A DNA stretch of 64,000 nt from Litoditis marina (lineage: Eukaryota > Nematoda > Chromadorea > Rhabditida > Rhabditidae), in the NCBI GenBank assembly GCA_964036275.1, contig OZ038433.1, positions 10,469,009 through 10,533,008 of the forward strand, read 5' to 3'. Of the stretch, positions 45,601 to 60,600 are shown piece after piece; within the stretch, counting starts at the first letter, position 1, and the number at the start of each line of letters is the position of its first letter. The notes beneath the pieces are model-generated. The model worked only from the letters and a program-made list of their open reading frames with translations. It had not been told where the DNA came from and ran no database searches. The position numbers were made by a program, and so were the translations under genes.

Positions 45601-48600
45601 TTAGGGATTGCTACGCCGCCAGGTTGGAATTATAATATTATGTACCACGCTCTATTCGAGAACAACAAACAACACTTTCATGATTATTTCAACTGAGCCG
45701 TCGTTAATTGTCTATAATTGCAGGGCCGTCGTTCGCCGTCCGCTCCCCGTAAGGACAACGCGAGTCCCCGTCCCGGGTCCCGCGGTCCCGGATCTCGTCC
45801 CGGGTCCCCCAAGAAATCGATGAAATCCCGCGAAGGAACCCCCAAACGAAGTCTAAAGGCCAGGGAGGGCTCGCCTAGCAAACGGTCAATGAGGTATGGT
45901 TGAAGATTTGAGTGAGCAAATGAAGAGATGGTTGTTTTGATGAAGTTATTTACCTATCGCAAAACGTCCCAGTTACATATCATGAAAGTTCATCAAAAGT
46001 AGTAGCATGAAAGTTCCTAAAAAGTAGTAGTTGTATTTATTGTACCTAACAAAGTGTATCTACTTTTACTGACAGACACTATATACGTGTAATGGAACAT
46101 TGTTTATCGATAAACTCAAACTTGAAATAACATGCTGTGAAATCGCGCAAGATTGTGCTAGTTTTCATTAGTATAACATACAATAATTATTAGAATAAAA
46201 TTACAAGGAACCCTTCTGCAGATCGCGAACCTCGACGCCAACGCAGGACCTCGAGTCGAAGAACACCTTGGCTCCGGAAGACGCCATGTCCGAATCTCGC
46301 AGATCTAGCAGAGCCGAGAAAATGGAAACCGATTCTGGTAAGAGGAAGCACCTTCAAACAATAATAGAAACTTCATTATGTAATTTGATATTCACACTAA
46401 TGAGTCCACAAGTCAGGTTCAACATCATACGCAGATAAAAATGATAATTTTTTATTTCATAGTATCGCTATTTTGAAAAAAAAAACACCTTTCAGTTTTT
46501 TTTTTCAACAAAAAGGAATTGAATTTTCACTCAGGACAATTAGGAACATTTACATTTGAACACGTATTCACAAATGATACGTAACTGTCTATGCAGTACC
46601 CTTTTGTTCTTTTTTTGTGTTTCTCTGTTTCCATTATGGAGTGTTTTCAGTGACTTCGAAGCGGAAGCCGGACGGTCTTCCGCCTCCGTCGGCGGCGTCC
46701 GAGGAAAAGAAGCAGCGTCAGAGCAGTCCGCAGCCGGAACGCGCGCGGTCGCCCGCCGCGCAGCCGAAGACCGCGCGCGACAACTTCACGCGACCACCCA
46801 TTGTCGTGCAGGCCGGAAAGTCCCAGGTCAGAAAACGAGCCGAATCGAACTTTTAGTGAAATCTTCACCCAAAGTGTTATTGAGTAACTCATGTTGTCTT
46901 TATTCAATGTTTGAGTCGCCGTTGAGTTTACCGAAACTAAAATTGAAAGGAGCTTCAACAACTTAGAAAAATACTTGATGAAGAAAGTTGCATTCGAGGC
47001 TATCCCATCACCTCAAGGTTAGGCAAAATAGTTTACGTGCGAATGTTTACAAACAGTAACAAAACGACCGTATCACCCTATCTAACGTCAACTACTTTTG
47101 TGAATACTAGAATCATTCTGCGCGTGAAAATTTTGAAAGGTTTTATAATTCAGCTCTCGGCGATAGCGGTTTCATCAAACAGTCTAGAAACCTATCATCA
47201 CCCCACAAGTTAACGAAAAACGTTCCTGCATCTGGATCAAATTCTAGTGTATGCGGTCAACGTTTTTGTTGAATCGATGCGTTGGCTCAAAACATAATGG
47301 CGGAGATCACCGCATTTTACACATTCTATCCACGGGCAAGGGGAGAGATACATGCAACGGGGATGATAATAATGAAAACAACAATAATGATAATAAAGAT
47401 ATAAGAAAACAGGTTTCCTGCTTTTCAAGGAATAAAACTTTGGTTACAACCGTGGTTTAGAGTTTTTACCCCTAGGCAACCACCCGACTGGAGCTAAGTA
47501 CGGTATAGGTTCAAAAAAATTGGGTTCCAACCACAGATTTCATACTTGTTAATACAACACATGGGCCTCTACATTACATTATGCAGTTAGTGACCCTTGA
47601 AAAAAGTTTTTTATGAACATTTGTACTTGACGTTTTTCACTTTTTCCAAAATATCCTGTTTGTTTCAGTCCGGCAAGCAGGGCTCGACGGTGGTCCTGAC
47701 CGTAGAATGGCAATGTCACACCAGCACCATCATCGAATGGTTCAAGTTGGTTTTTTCTCAAACTTTACATAAATATAATTCTGTTAAACATTTAACTATT
47801 GTATTTCGTGCTTTTTCCTAGATTGATGTTTTCATTATCGTTGAATGTTTGTATTTCTATGTGGAAATGACTCACAGAACCAAAAACGTTGCAGTCCACT
47901 ATTTTCACAATTTCAATAATGACAAGAAAGGAGCACGTCAATAAAATCGTATTAGAAATGGAACATCTTTCTAACACACAGCAACAAAGTGAAATTTGTC
48001 TCATATTTAGTCAAGAGAGTGCAGTATCAATGAAATGTGTTGAAAACAAGAGTATATAGTCGTCGCCAACCGAAAGGCGGGAGGGTACTGTATATCTCCT
48101 CTTCCGCTGTGTACGCACACATGTATTCGAGTTCGAAGCTCGCCTATTACGGTCTTCAACAGCGCAGTGGTTTGCGCCCTGCTACGAAACTGTTTCTCAC
48201 AGGTTCGATTCCGGCCAGAGACAGAAATTTATGAATTCGGCAGTCACTATAGGAGTATGTAGTATAGAGTTTCTATTCCGAACTAAAAATGTTGTCTCAT
48301 GTTTCGGCAACAAATGAAATATCAATGAAAATGTACTGAAAATGTGAGACGAGACGTACTGTGGTCGAAACTTTCTGCTGTGTCCCAATATCGATTTCCA
48401 GGGACGGAGTCCCGATCCGTTCTTCTTCCTTCTACGATTCTTCGTTCGACGGAAAAGTGTCCCGACTTACCGTACACAACCTGACGGAGGAACGGACCGG
48501 ACTATACAAATGTCACGCGAAGGGCGAGTACGGAGACAACCAGAGCAGCGTCATGGTACAGATGGAACAAGCAGGTAAAACATAGATATCGATTGATCAC

Positions 48601-51600
48601 ATTAATCTACGTCAGAGTGACTTTTAAATGCCCATTTTCTTCACAGTCTCGAAAACTGATAAGGTTGTTGTTTTATTCTATTTTTCTATTCTATGTGTTC
48701 AAAAGTGTGAAGAAATTGTGCGTTTGAAAAATCAACATAAACTGTGATCCCGCAAACTCAGCAAGCAAAAACAGACCCACTGCGAGTGCAGGAGTAATAT
48801 AGTTCACACCATTCCCACTGAGACTCCTACAGTAACCTTACAAACTTTCCGAAGGCTGTTGTGAAGCTGAAAATGTAGTTATAGCGTTTAATGTACATAT
48901 CACTTGGTTTTCTAGGGCTTTTCCTCGCTAAACTCAGTTGTTAGTTGCTGCCATTTCCACTTTCTAATGCGCTGATCTGTAATTTGATCAAGCTATTTCA
49001 AACTACATAAACAGTTGACCCTTGAGCTCTCAACGATTGACCAACATTATTTTATTTCCACCTTTTTCATCGCTGAACTCAGTTGTTAGTCTCCTCTCTG
49101 CCATTTCCACTTGCCATTGTTCTCATTTTTAGTCTGATCGCAAACACATAAGTCGAACATGACTATAACGGAGCCGGTTCAAACTACAAAACCAGTTCAC
49201 CATTTAGCCCTCAACGATTGACCAAAATGAACTCATTTCAATCTTTTCATTGCTGAACTCAGTTGTTAGTCTCCTCTCTGCCATTCCCACTTGCCATTGC
49301 GCCAACCATGACAAGTGTTGCTCCGCACATCATTCAGCGGCATTTTTCGCGCTATTCTTTCGAGTTTCCCTCGCCACCTGACTGATTTCTCGCCTCGAAA
49401 TGCGATATCGTCCCTCTTGATACTTTTCCGTTCTCGAAGCAACTTGGGGAACGTCGTACATGTAGTTTACACTGTATACGGAACGAACGCAAAAAGCGTA
49501 GTAATATCCTGGAAACATGTAGGAACTATCTCAAGGAAAGTTCGGGATAAGTTTCCCGATGATCTCATCACTGAACATAGAGAATATGTTCTATTCAAAA
49601 GCTAATCGAAGATTCTGTAACGAAGACCTGACCCGGTTACCGTATTTTGCGCCGAGAAACTAGCACATCCAAAAGAATCACCCGCATCCAAGTAGTATGC
49701 CACTCACCTCGAAAAGTGGGAAAACAACAGCAAAAATAACTTGTGATTTGAGCAACAAACATTCGTTGTAGAATAAGAATAAGAATAAGAATATTTATTG
49801 AATCGTGATTCAATTATAGGAAAAAAAAAGTATTAGACAAAAATGTGAAGGCGAAAGAATCAAAAGGGGAGGGGAGTATTGTTATTGTTTGATGGTATGT
49901 ATGTAGATTGACATCAGGAGATAGATTCGTCCAGTGATCTTGGTTTACGACTGAAACATGGCTCAAACTACAGAGACAGCCGAATAGGGAGCAAGAGCTC
50001 ACCGTATTTGTATCTACTTGAATTGCTTTATTGGGTTTGCCATCGAATCGTGTAATAATGTAGTTGATATCAATACCTCATTTCGTTCCATAACCTAAAA
50101 AAATTGAATTCAAACTATTATTTTCTTTCAGAAGTAGCAGACGACGAGCCGGTGTCCCGCCGCGACAGTCGAAGTGAATTGGAGACGGCGCCGCCGGTGA
50201 AGAAGGACAGTCTGGCGGTGGAACCGGAACCGGAAAAGAAGAAGGGAGCCCTCCGGAAGAAGAGCAAGAGCAAGAGTCCTGTAAGTTGTAGAATTGAACA
50301 GAAAACTGGGAAAATGCTGAAGAAATGTTTAGATTACCGTTTACTAAGAGCAAGAGCAAGAGTCCTGTGAGTTGTTGACGAATAAAAAACAAGGAACTTG
50401 AAAAGAAATTCAAATAGACTTGCAGCTTACCGTTTTGGTGAGAACAAGAGCAAGAGTGCCGTGAATTGCTGAGTGGGATGAGTCACGCAAAAGAAACAAC
50501 GCAAATAGAAGAAAAGATAAATTAAATTAGACCTGGAATAGCATAGTTATCTTAGTGAAGATACCGAGAAAATTGCTATTCGACAAGTTGACATGAAGGA
50601 GTAACCATGTTCTGAAATAACAAGAGCCAACAGGTTTCTTCCCAGTTAGATAATAGAAAGCGTGAGACAGTTATCTTGCAGGCGCCCAGCCCGAAACAAA
50701 GTCGAGTCGAAAGCCTACGTCCCGAGGTAAGTATTACCTCACGATTCAAGACTTTAGATTTTTCAAGATTTATTTAGTTCACTATATATCGTTTCGAGAG
50801 GGTGTTCCTTGACTGCCCTCCAGATGTGTTTATCTCTGCATACTCGAAAAATTTCTTCGCCACGGACACTACCCAGTGAAACTAACAACATAAACACGGT
50901 TTAGCGGAACAATCGAGTACACTTTTCGTGCCGTCCTACTTGACAATTAAGAGACACATCAATATCATATGATGAACAACAACAATTTTTTTATTATATC
51001 AAAGATGGATATTAAAGAGCAACGACAGGTTTTAACAGTTTTTAAGAAATAGACAGAACGACAACTATTCTTGCGTGTTGGTATTCAGTTGTGAAACTAT
51101 ACAATTAAAACGTTAGTCTACATATGAGGACACTGAAACAAATTTCAGGTTTCCGAATCGGAAAATGTTCGCCGTGGAAGCAGTGTTGGACCCGACGCGG
51201 ATGAGGTTTGTTTTTATTCGGAATAAAGGATATTTGATGCAAAATTTAGTTGTAAAATAACAAAATAGATTGTTTATTCATGTTTTTGCAGGTTTCTCTC
51301 AATGAACACAGAACATTGAGTCATAAGGGTCAATATTTTCAAGACACGTTTGATACTAATCTATTGAAGATAACGCGTTGATCACAATCGCGGTTTTTCG
51401 GGAAGGGAGGGGCGCGTTTGGCAGATGTTTGATCTACAAATGTCGCGATTCGCGAGAAAGGCGGAAGAGAGGCAAATGTTTGATCTTTTTGGTCCATGGA
51501 ACCGCGGAGAAACCAACTAGAAAGACAGAGACGTATCAGGAGTATGATAAAATGGAACTCGGGTTGGGATTAACAAGAATATGAAGTGGTAGTTCAAATG

Positions 51601-54600
51601 GGTTTGATTTACGGGGATGGACAATTGATCTACACTGCTCAGGAAAGAATTCATTGCACATGGATAAGATAGAATTGAACCGAGGACCTAGATTGTGATA
51701 TGCAGCTTCACCACCACTCTGCCACTCTGGCACAGTAATACTCTGGAGTCATCTTAAACTTGAGACCACATCATCCGCAGTGATCTTTGGCAGCCAGCCA
51801 ATGAGAGAGATACCCACACTTTTTCGCATATCATAGTTTTTCTAGAAGTTTCCTTACTCGAAACCCATATTATACCCCAATCAAATTATTTCCTGAGAAA
51901 AATTTATCTGGAAAACACTCCATCGTAATTTCACTAGCACGTTGCCAAGTTGCACGTGAGAATGGTGAAGGCTATAAACTCTGTACAGTTTGTCGGTTAA
52001 CCGCAGATACTGTATCACTAACTGGGGACTCGATTCTCTGAAAATACTAAATCGTAAGTTTGGTGGCAAGCTGCCTACATTTACATTGGTATGATAATGA
52101 CATTGGTACATTGGTTAACCGCATATAATGTATCACAAACTGGGTTACTGTACCATTACCTAGGTTACGGTATCATAAAATGAGGAACTGTATCACAAAA
52201 TGGCGTACTGTACCACAAACTGGGTTACTGTATCACAAAAAGGATACTGTATAACAAAAACAGGTACTGTATCTTGTTTTTCGGTGTATTTCGTGGGTGA
52301 CTTGTTGGTTGCCGGGAATGTGGAGCAGCACTTGAGTTTGGTGCCAAATAGCTTGTTCTCGAGAAGTGCGCCGCCACAGCAAGAACAAGCTTTTTCTGTC
52401 TCTTTAACAAATGTCATACGTCAGAATCTGGTCACTTTTTCGAATTTGTCGAATTCGTAATCATTTTTGTTCAACATTTCCTATTTTATAGCCAAATCAG
52501 GTTCATACATTTTCTAATTGATATTTCAATGAAACTCTCAATCGAAAAGAGATTCATGTTCAGAACTTATTTTTAAAAACGATGCAAGATGTTTATTACA
52601 TAGTTAGATGAGCTCTTCTCCGATAACCTTCTCAACTTAGAAGTTGGTATAATTACTATTTCATTCCAATTTATTTATCCATTTTTGTTTGGAGTATTTA
52701 ATTTTAATCTCAAACGTTGACTAATCCATATTTATCACATAGAACTCTGAAAACGATACTCCACAATGGGGAGCTGAAACTTGCGAGATAGAGATTTGTG
52801 AGCTCTGAAAATAGTATAGCATCTTGCTCAATTCGCCATCTACATGGTCTCAGCCAGTTATTTTTATGACCTTACACTTACGCAGCCGAATTATGAGATG
52901 TGCGAGATATTCAATGCAAAAAAGAGACGACTTTCATGCTAACTCCCCGGCGATCACTCTTTTCTGAACAGATTTCCATGTTGAAGCGTGCTAATAGTTT
53001 ATTTGCCTTTCTTCTCAATCCTAATTTTCTTAGCACATTAACAAGCTTCGATATTGTTCTTTCAAATGTTGGAGAAAAGTCGAGAACAAAAGTTCTTCAA
53101 GTTTCACAATTAGTTGATCACTTATTATTTTTTTGAACTTTTCTGTGCTCCTGCGCGTAGACACAATTTGAATTTTTGAAAGTTTCATTCTTTAATGTTC
53201 TCTCATTGTCTTAGTCAGACCGAATTTCGCAATTATATCGGTGAATTTTTGCAATTATTCTGACTGTACGCAAATTGCTCAATTTTTCGCGAGAAAGAGT
53301 ATACAACTCTATCTCCATGATGTAAGTTCCGCTAAAATTATCGATTTCTACTTTTTTCTCTGAACTCGACCCATTCTCATATTCATATCATTCCCTTGCT
53401 AGGTGCCGTTCATGTACCGGTAGCTTCACGAACGAGATGAGTAGCAACGAGACCCCGTTCTACAAGAGTCTGTTGCGGCCCGCAGCCAGCACGTTGCCGC
53501 GCCCGCGGACCACTAGCCCGCGGCCGCAGCCGGCCCGCGCCAGTACCGCGCCTTTCGGACTGCCGCCGCGGCCGTCGTCGCGGCCCGGCGTCAGCGTCGG
53601 CGGCGGCAAGAGCGTGTCCCAGATACACGCCTTCATTCTGAGCAAACTTCCGAACGGAGAGGCAAAGGAGAAGTTCCTGAGGACGCTGATCGACTACGAG
53701 ACGCCGGAGGCTGAAGCCGCTCGATCCGCGCGATCGAGCATATCTGCGCGCAGTGCAGAGACAGCTACACGGAGCGACAGCATCGCGTCGTCTATTGTGG
53801 GTTAATTGTAGGTCAAGGGTCGGAGGCTAGTAGCGGGCGTTGGCGGAACAGTGCTCACAGCAAGACACTTAGGGCAGGATGAAGGTGTCGGGATGTTCGA
53901 CATCTATCCTGGGTATTAGAAATGATCAAACCTAGATTGTAGTTTGATTTCGTTGCAAGCCAATATCACGTAGTTTTGGAAGAGGTACAGTTGGATCAAA
54001 CTAAGCACAGCGCCATCGAGCATATCTACAAGAAGCGCCACTCGTCATCCATTGTGGTACAGGGGAGGTGATATCATCTCATGAGAATAGAAGTGGTGGT
54101 CATTCATGAGTTGAGAATTGTGTACGCGGCACGCTTGAAGCGTGTCACGGAGCTGTATTTTTGATACATGTCTACTATGATGCGTTGACCACATGTGATT
54201 GAGAAAAATAATACAAAGAAATGTTGGTTGTTTTGATTGAAAGGTTGAACGTAACAACGGTAGGCAAGTTGGTGAAGGCAGTAGTGTTGGTTCAGTCACT
54301 AGTTATGCATAATTATAGCGAACATATTTGGTGGACTTCTGAATCAATAGTCAAAAAAATGTTACGCAGAATTGTTGTTGTTTTATCATTTTATTCTAGT
54401 ATACCCTCTCTTCTTCATAGTAATACTCAAGCCAACACAACGAACCTAAATTTTGAAAGCTAACACGAGATCAAATTTCTACCAAACCTTTCGATAGTAT
54501 CCTTCCGACAGTGGAACTATCGTTGCGCAAAGTATGCTTGAATTTCGAAATGTGAATTATGTAAATTTGAGGTTTCAAACAAAAGCATATATCCTGATCT

Positions 54601-57600
54601 GCCCACGCGCAACATTTTCTGTTTGCCAATGCTCGTTTCTCGCATAGTCCAGACATACATCTCAAGCACCGGTGACACATTAACGAAGAACAATGATATA
54701 TCGATTTATCTGAGAAAGCTTTGACCTACCGGCAATGAAAAGATATAGCATGAATTTTTGTTGAACAAGTTTTCGTAGCGTCACGTTCCGTGCGTACCTG
54801 GAAAAATTGTGAACATGCTATAATCATAGTGACTCGTGACTAGGTGAAAACTGAATATTCTTCCGTTCTGTTGAAAACTTCTGTGCTTGGTGCATCATAA
54901 AACCAACAAGAAGTTATCAGTCGATCGATCCTAAAGATTTCAATGGCCTAGATTTCGGGAAAAAAACCGTGAAAAGAATCCTTGGGAATGCAACTCGTTG
55001 ATATACTGCACGTTTCTATCTTTATGACACTCATTTCCTCATTATTATCTACACAGATACAGAAACATATAATTTGTTCGAGCACATTATCATAACTATG
55101 AATCCAATAACTTCCCAGTCAATTCCACCGTACTGCTTCGCTCTCACTCGATCAACCCTCGACTCGAGAAATAAGAAATTCAAGCTCGAATATTTTGTCG
55201 AAATTCAAAAAATCAAAACACTAAAACTGAAAAGTTGGAACTCCTACCTAGTCAAAATATTAACACATCTAGGACGATTCCAACTGATAAAATAAATCTC
55301 GATTCGTGAACTCAACCCTATATTTTTGCCCCCTCTTTCCCTGCCCCGACCCTCGCAACTCCCCCTAACTCCCCCCCCCCCCCGTTCAGATAAGTGGATG
55401 CAAACAAAAGAATGCCATTCGAAATCACATATCTACCGTTCATTTGCCATCGAATTCAGCCGCGCGAGCACATCAAAAACAACGAAAACGAACGCTTTGG
55501 CTTGAAAAAGTTGGGAAATCAAAAATCTAAGTCGTTGTGCGAAGTTTAGGTGGTCCGCCAGAAGCCCAGAAATTGGTAATGACTGTAGGTTTAGCGTGGG
55601 ACGGGTGTCAACAAGTTGGTTTTCATCTGTGCTTGTAAAAGTACTTGAACTTGTTGGGTAGTTCTGGAAAACTGAGCTCAAACTACAAATACACAGCAGA
55701 AACACTGCTGATCTGCTATTATGTGTCTGTATAGTTTGTAAACGGTTACCATTGGTTTGGACGCGCGCCCCGCGCACAACATTGTCTAAACATAGAACAT
55801 TGTCAGATTTTGCACGTTGCTTGTTGGAGTATGGGCAAATAATGTTAGCGCGGGCGGTTTACTGAGATTTGCTGCTTGTTTCACCGCTTTATCATATCGG
55901 AACAAACCTTAATATTGATATAAGAGTTCGAAACATTCAAGTGCGGAAGTTTTTTTTCTAAAATTCACACTGTTTGCGATTGACTGGTGCAGTATCATAC
56001 AGTAGTTTTTCAGTGTGGTTCGAGTATGATAAACTTGTCAGCGAAGATAACGGGAACTGAGCGACGGGTGTTCTAGTAAGAAGTTATAACGAAAAAAGAT
56101 CATCGTAACCTGTTTACACACCGTTCATCCCATTATTCACGAAGACAACTTCATACGTTTTTCACCTTTATTAGGCTGTTAAACTACACATACATCTCGA
56201 CAATGGAGGGTTTCAGTTTCATATCCACATTCTCACGTCTTTGCCGCCACGTGAAAAAAGATGCTCAGCACAAATATTTTAACAATTTCGGTTTTTCTAG
56301 CGGTCTTTCCAAACTCACGTTTCTCCCGTCACATGAAATAACGTGTGTACGTGAAGATGCGCAGCGTTGGCGGCAATGGTTTTTTCGTTATCCGCGAGAA
56401 AAGGATGGGCAAACAGCCTCACCACACACACACAATCCCCCTCTCTCTTTCTATCTTTCGGTCGAACCCCCCTCAAACGACATATCTCACTAGAGAGAGA
56501 GAGACTGCTCTAAAACTCATCGTCCCTATACTCCAATATCCTCCGGCTAGAGGTTCGAATCGTTATTTGTAGTTTGTAGTCCTCATCATTATTGTGTGGA
56601 CTCCTACAGTATGATCTCACCATTTCAAAAAGTTTTTCGATTGCATATTTTTTCTCCAAAGTTGACGTGTGAAAAAGGAAATGAATATTTTGAGTTCACA
56701 CGGTAGAACACTAAAACGTGAGCAAACATCTGCAATATGGCGCTTTTTTTCAACTTTCAGATGAGTTACATAACTAAAATAATTAACTATGTATATACGT
56801 GCAGTAATTTGCCATTAAGATGTACAGGTCGCGTAATTAACTTCAGTTCAGTCATAATTTGATAAAATGCAACCATCTCGATTTTGTATGCATGTCAAGT
56901 AAGAACCTGTGCTAGATTGTTACATACTAATTATTCGTCCTTTAAAATCAATATTACTCACTGTTGGGACATAAATTCAGCGTTGTGTTTTTAATATTGA
57001 TTTATGTATGCGAGCAATCACTAGACCGTAGATGAAAGCAATTTCACTTTTTTAACAGTTGGCGTACATACCAACTTGTTGAACAAGTTGAGTTCTTGGT
57101 TGAATGAGACTCAACGAACAATGAGAAGTTTGAGAAAGCAGGTGATGCTCGCACTGTGACATTTTACTTTGGTCACAACTTGTGGTAAACGGTAAACTGG
57201 TAGGCACATGGGAAGTACGTTAGTCAAGAACTAAGCAGGTGGAAGGGATGATGATGGCTACCAGACGGTAGAAGGTGGTTGAATATATCTAATACAGTAA
57301 GTTTTTGAGATGTGAGACTGCGCTTTGATGAGGTTATAACATAATAGAAACAACAGGAAAATGGGAGCATCATGAAGATGTCCACACGCACTTTAACAGA
57401 AAAACTTTACTTTTCAGAGGTATGAATAATACAGGTAGGTATCAAAGAATACATACTACGTATTATTAAATGGATCCAGCTTAGCCGCTACCGTAATCAA
57501 ACTATCGTAACCCAATTACCGTAACCCGTGAGTACCGTACCCCCCTTCACTTCAGGAGTCGCAAGCGGACGATATCCCCTCATCTGGTCTGGTCATCCCC

Positions 57601-60600
57601 GAAGCCAGAAGACGTCAGTTGCTCGGGGAGGACAGTGAAGACGAAATCACAGAGAGCATCTCTGAACTTCCCTCATTTTCTGGTCCCAAAACCCGTAAAC
57701 GGACCACTGAGGTACGTTTTCCAGCCTAAAAAGAGGTTTTATCTCAATCTTTTGTTGTTCTAAATTATTTTTGTAATGCTACATTACAAAGTTTGTATAC
57801 GAATATTTTCTAAAACCTTATACTAATTGCCCAACTATGTTCGCGAATAACTTTTCAATGGAGCTTTATATCACTGCCTCACTAAATGCTTTAAAATCAT
57901 TCCACGCATATAATTTATAATTTCATTAAAATGAGCTTTCTAAAAAATCTACAGCTTTTTCTTACTCGCTCAGTTATCATGTTACTCCCTTCGTTTCTTC
58001 TACCAACTCTTGTTTTGTTCGCTTTTGTCCTAACGTGTTCTCAATGTGAAAGTTTTGTCCACGTGATGTTCACGTTTTCACGTGAAATGTACGTGAACTG
58101 TACTTTGTCAGCCTCCGCCAAAGGAGGAAGAAGCCATGTATCAGAATGCACGAAGTTTGCTGAAGAAGTCGTCCAAAGAAAGTAATGGAGACGTCGAAGC
58201 AACAAAGGTCCTGTTCTGTTTCATTTGTAGAATGTCCATTTTTTTCTAGTTGTTCGTATATTCAAAGTCATACTAATACCACCTAACTCACTAAGTTCTT
58301 AATCCATAGTGGCCATAGTTCATCTAGCATACGTGTTAGTGAGTTGTAGGTGTTCCCATTCGTTTTTCAAATGTCGCGCCCAACCTAGTGACCATCCGGG
58401 TTAAAATATACCAAACTACTTTCAAACGAGTTTTTCGGTAAAAACTGACAAACGAGTTGTGTTCGCACTTTGATGTTGATTTTTGTCCATGCCTGTCTCA
58501 GTCCACGTCATGTCCTTTTAGAAGCCCGGTCTCCGGAAAGTTCAGAAGAAAAAAGAAGAGCCTGAGCCAAAATTTTCCGTTCAACTGAAAAAGGTCAAAA
58601 AGGAGGAATCCACGGAATCTCGACAGTTTTCTCTCGACCGCACGGACTCGATGTCCAGTATTCGTTCCGGAACCGGAAACCGCGATCGATCCCTGAAAGA
58701 CGATTCGGCCGCCCATCCGATGGTTAAGCTGAAGAAGGTGTTGAAGTCAGAGGACACCTCCCTGCGAGGGGGTTCTCTGGACAAGTCGGACTCTTTGAGC
58801 AGCATCCGGTCGATTGAGCCGGACGACCGGAAACGCGGCCGGAAGCAACCGGAAACGGAGCCGGAACCCATGTTCAAACTGAAAAAGGTGCAACGGACGA
58901 CCGTCAAGAAAGAAGAGGTGACCGTGGTGAAGCAGGGCACGTCATCGGGCATCGACGTCTCGCAGTTCAAGATGGAGAAGCGCGAGCGGACCAAACTACA
59001 AAGTTACGACAAACTGCCCGAGAAAGCCAAGGAACCCGCACCAGCCGATGTGTGTTTACGCTTATACTTGTTTACTTGTATACAATTGTTTGCATGATAA
59101 TTACCAACTACTAATATTTGAAGAAACCCGAAGGAGAGTTGGAAAGTGACTCATATTCTAACGGTCTATGTCATCATTTGGTGATATACGCATCTCAACT
59201 CTAAGTCTCGCTCAACAAAAAAGAGTAATTTGAAAAAGTAACATACCTGTTCTGTATTCGGTATGGTTTAACTCTAATGACAAAAACCCTAGTACTTGCA
59301 TCTCAAATTGTTAGGTACAGTTAGTATCTACCTAACCAAAGATCAATGTTCCTCTGTGTGTCTCCCTACTATTTCGCTTTCTCTTCTCACTTCCTATGTT
59401 TTGTCTGAATGCCAACCTATCCCTATGCCCTGTGCCCTTTCAGGAACCTCCCAAAAAGAAAGTATCGATTGGAAACAATCCCGCCGACCAGGAACAAAGC
59501 CTTGTACGGGTTTGAAGATTTCCAACGTTCAGTTTCTGTTACAAAATGGTCACAAAACGCACACCGATCAATACATATCTTTCACATTGTGACCACTTGT
59601 AACTGTGACTTGAGCGTTTCCAGCATGTTTCCTACTAACATTTCCTCTTTGCTCACTGAATGCCGTGAACTGCCGTGTTGCGCGTAATTTTAGCAAGTTG
59701 TCATTAGTAATTGTCATTGACAATGTCATTGGCATTGTCAATGTCACTGCGCGCTCACATTTTGCTCTTACCTTCCGAGTGTTTCAGCCAAAACCTCAGC
59801 CGGCGGCCCAGCCGAAAGAGGACATTTCGAACCCGAAATCGTTCCTGAAGGGCCGGCAGGTGGGCAAAAAGGGCCCGCCAAAGGAGGAGGAGCAGCCCCT
59901 GATGAGTCAGATGATGCTCAAGAAGACCAAGAAGGTCTCCAAGGAGGAAGGCGGTCCCCTCGACGCCATCAAACTGAAGAAGGTCCTCCGCGGCGCCGTC
60001 GACGACGGCGGCGAGACTTCCGGCAGCGAATCGCGACGCGGCAGCGTCTTTGGCGCCGACCTCAGACGCGGCTCGGCCATGGACTCCAGAAGAGACTCAC
60101 TCGTAAGCGAGGAAAACACATAAAAACTTCTGGTTTTCACTTTTGATCTACAGATAAACTGAACGTCAACAGAAATAATTACGTCATAAAAACGAGTAAA
60201 ACTGAAATGAAAATGTCTGGAAACATAGTTTTGACCATTTTGGTAAGTTTCCACCAGTGTGAATACTAGAGTGTATTTACTACTTGTCTTTCGTGAGAAG
60301 TATTCGATTTGATGTGCTGTGTAGAAAATACGTGCCAGGATTCGAGAAGTGCACCTCCGCGTTTTGAACACGCCGAGAACATTCTAGAAACTGAGCGAAC
60401 AGTTGTAGTATGATCGGCAAACACTGCTTGATCAACCTACAAATACATCAAGACCGTCGGGTTTGCCCACCTTCCGTAAATCGACACCTGTATATTATCG
60501 GCAAATGAAACGCGTAGATGTAACTAATCTGGTCCTGATAAGAGTGGGTGGTGAGTGAGCCGATCATGGATGACCATGTCTTTCTCCATTCCCATCGTCC

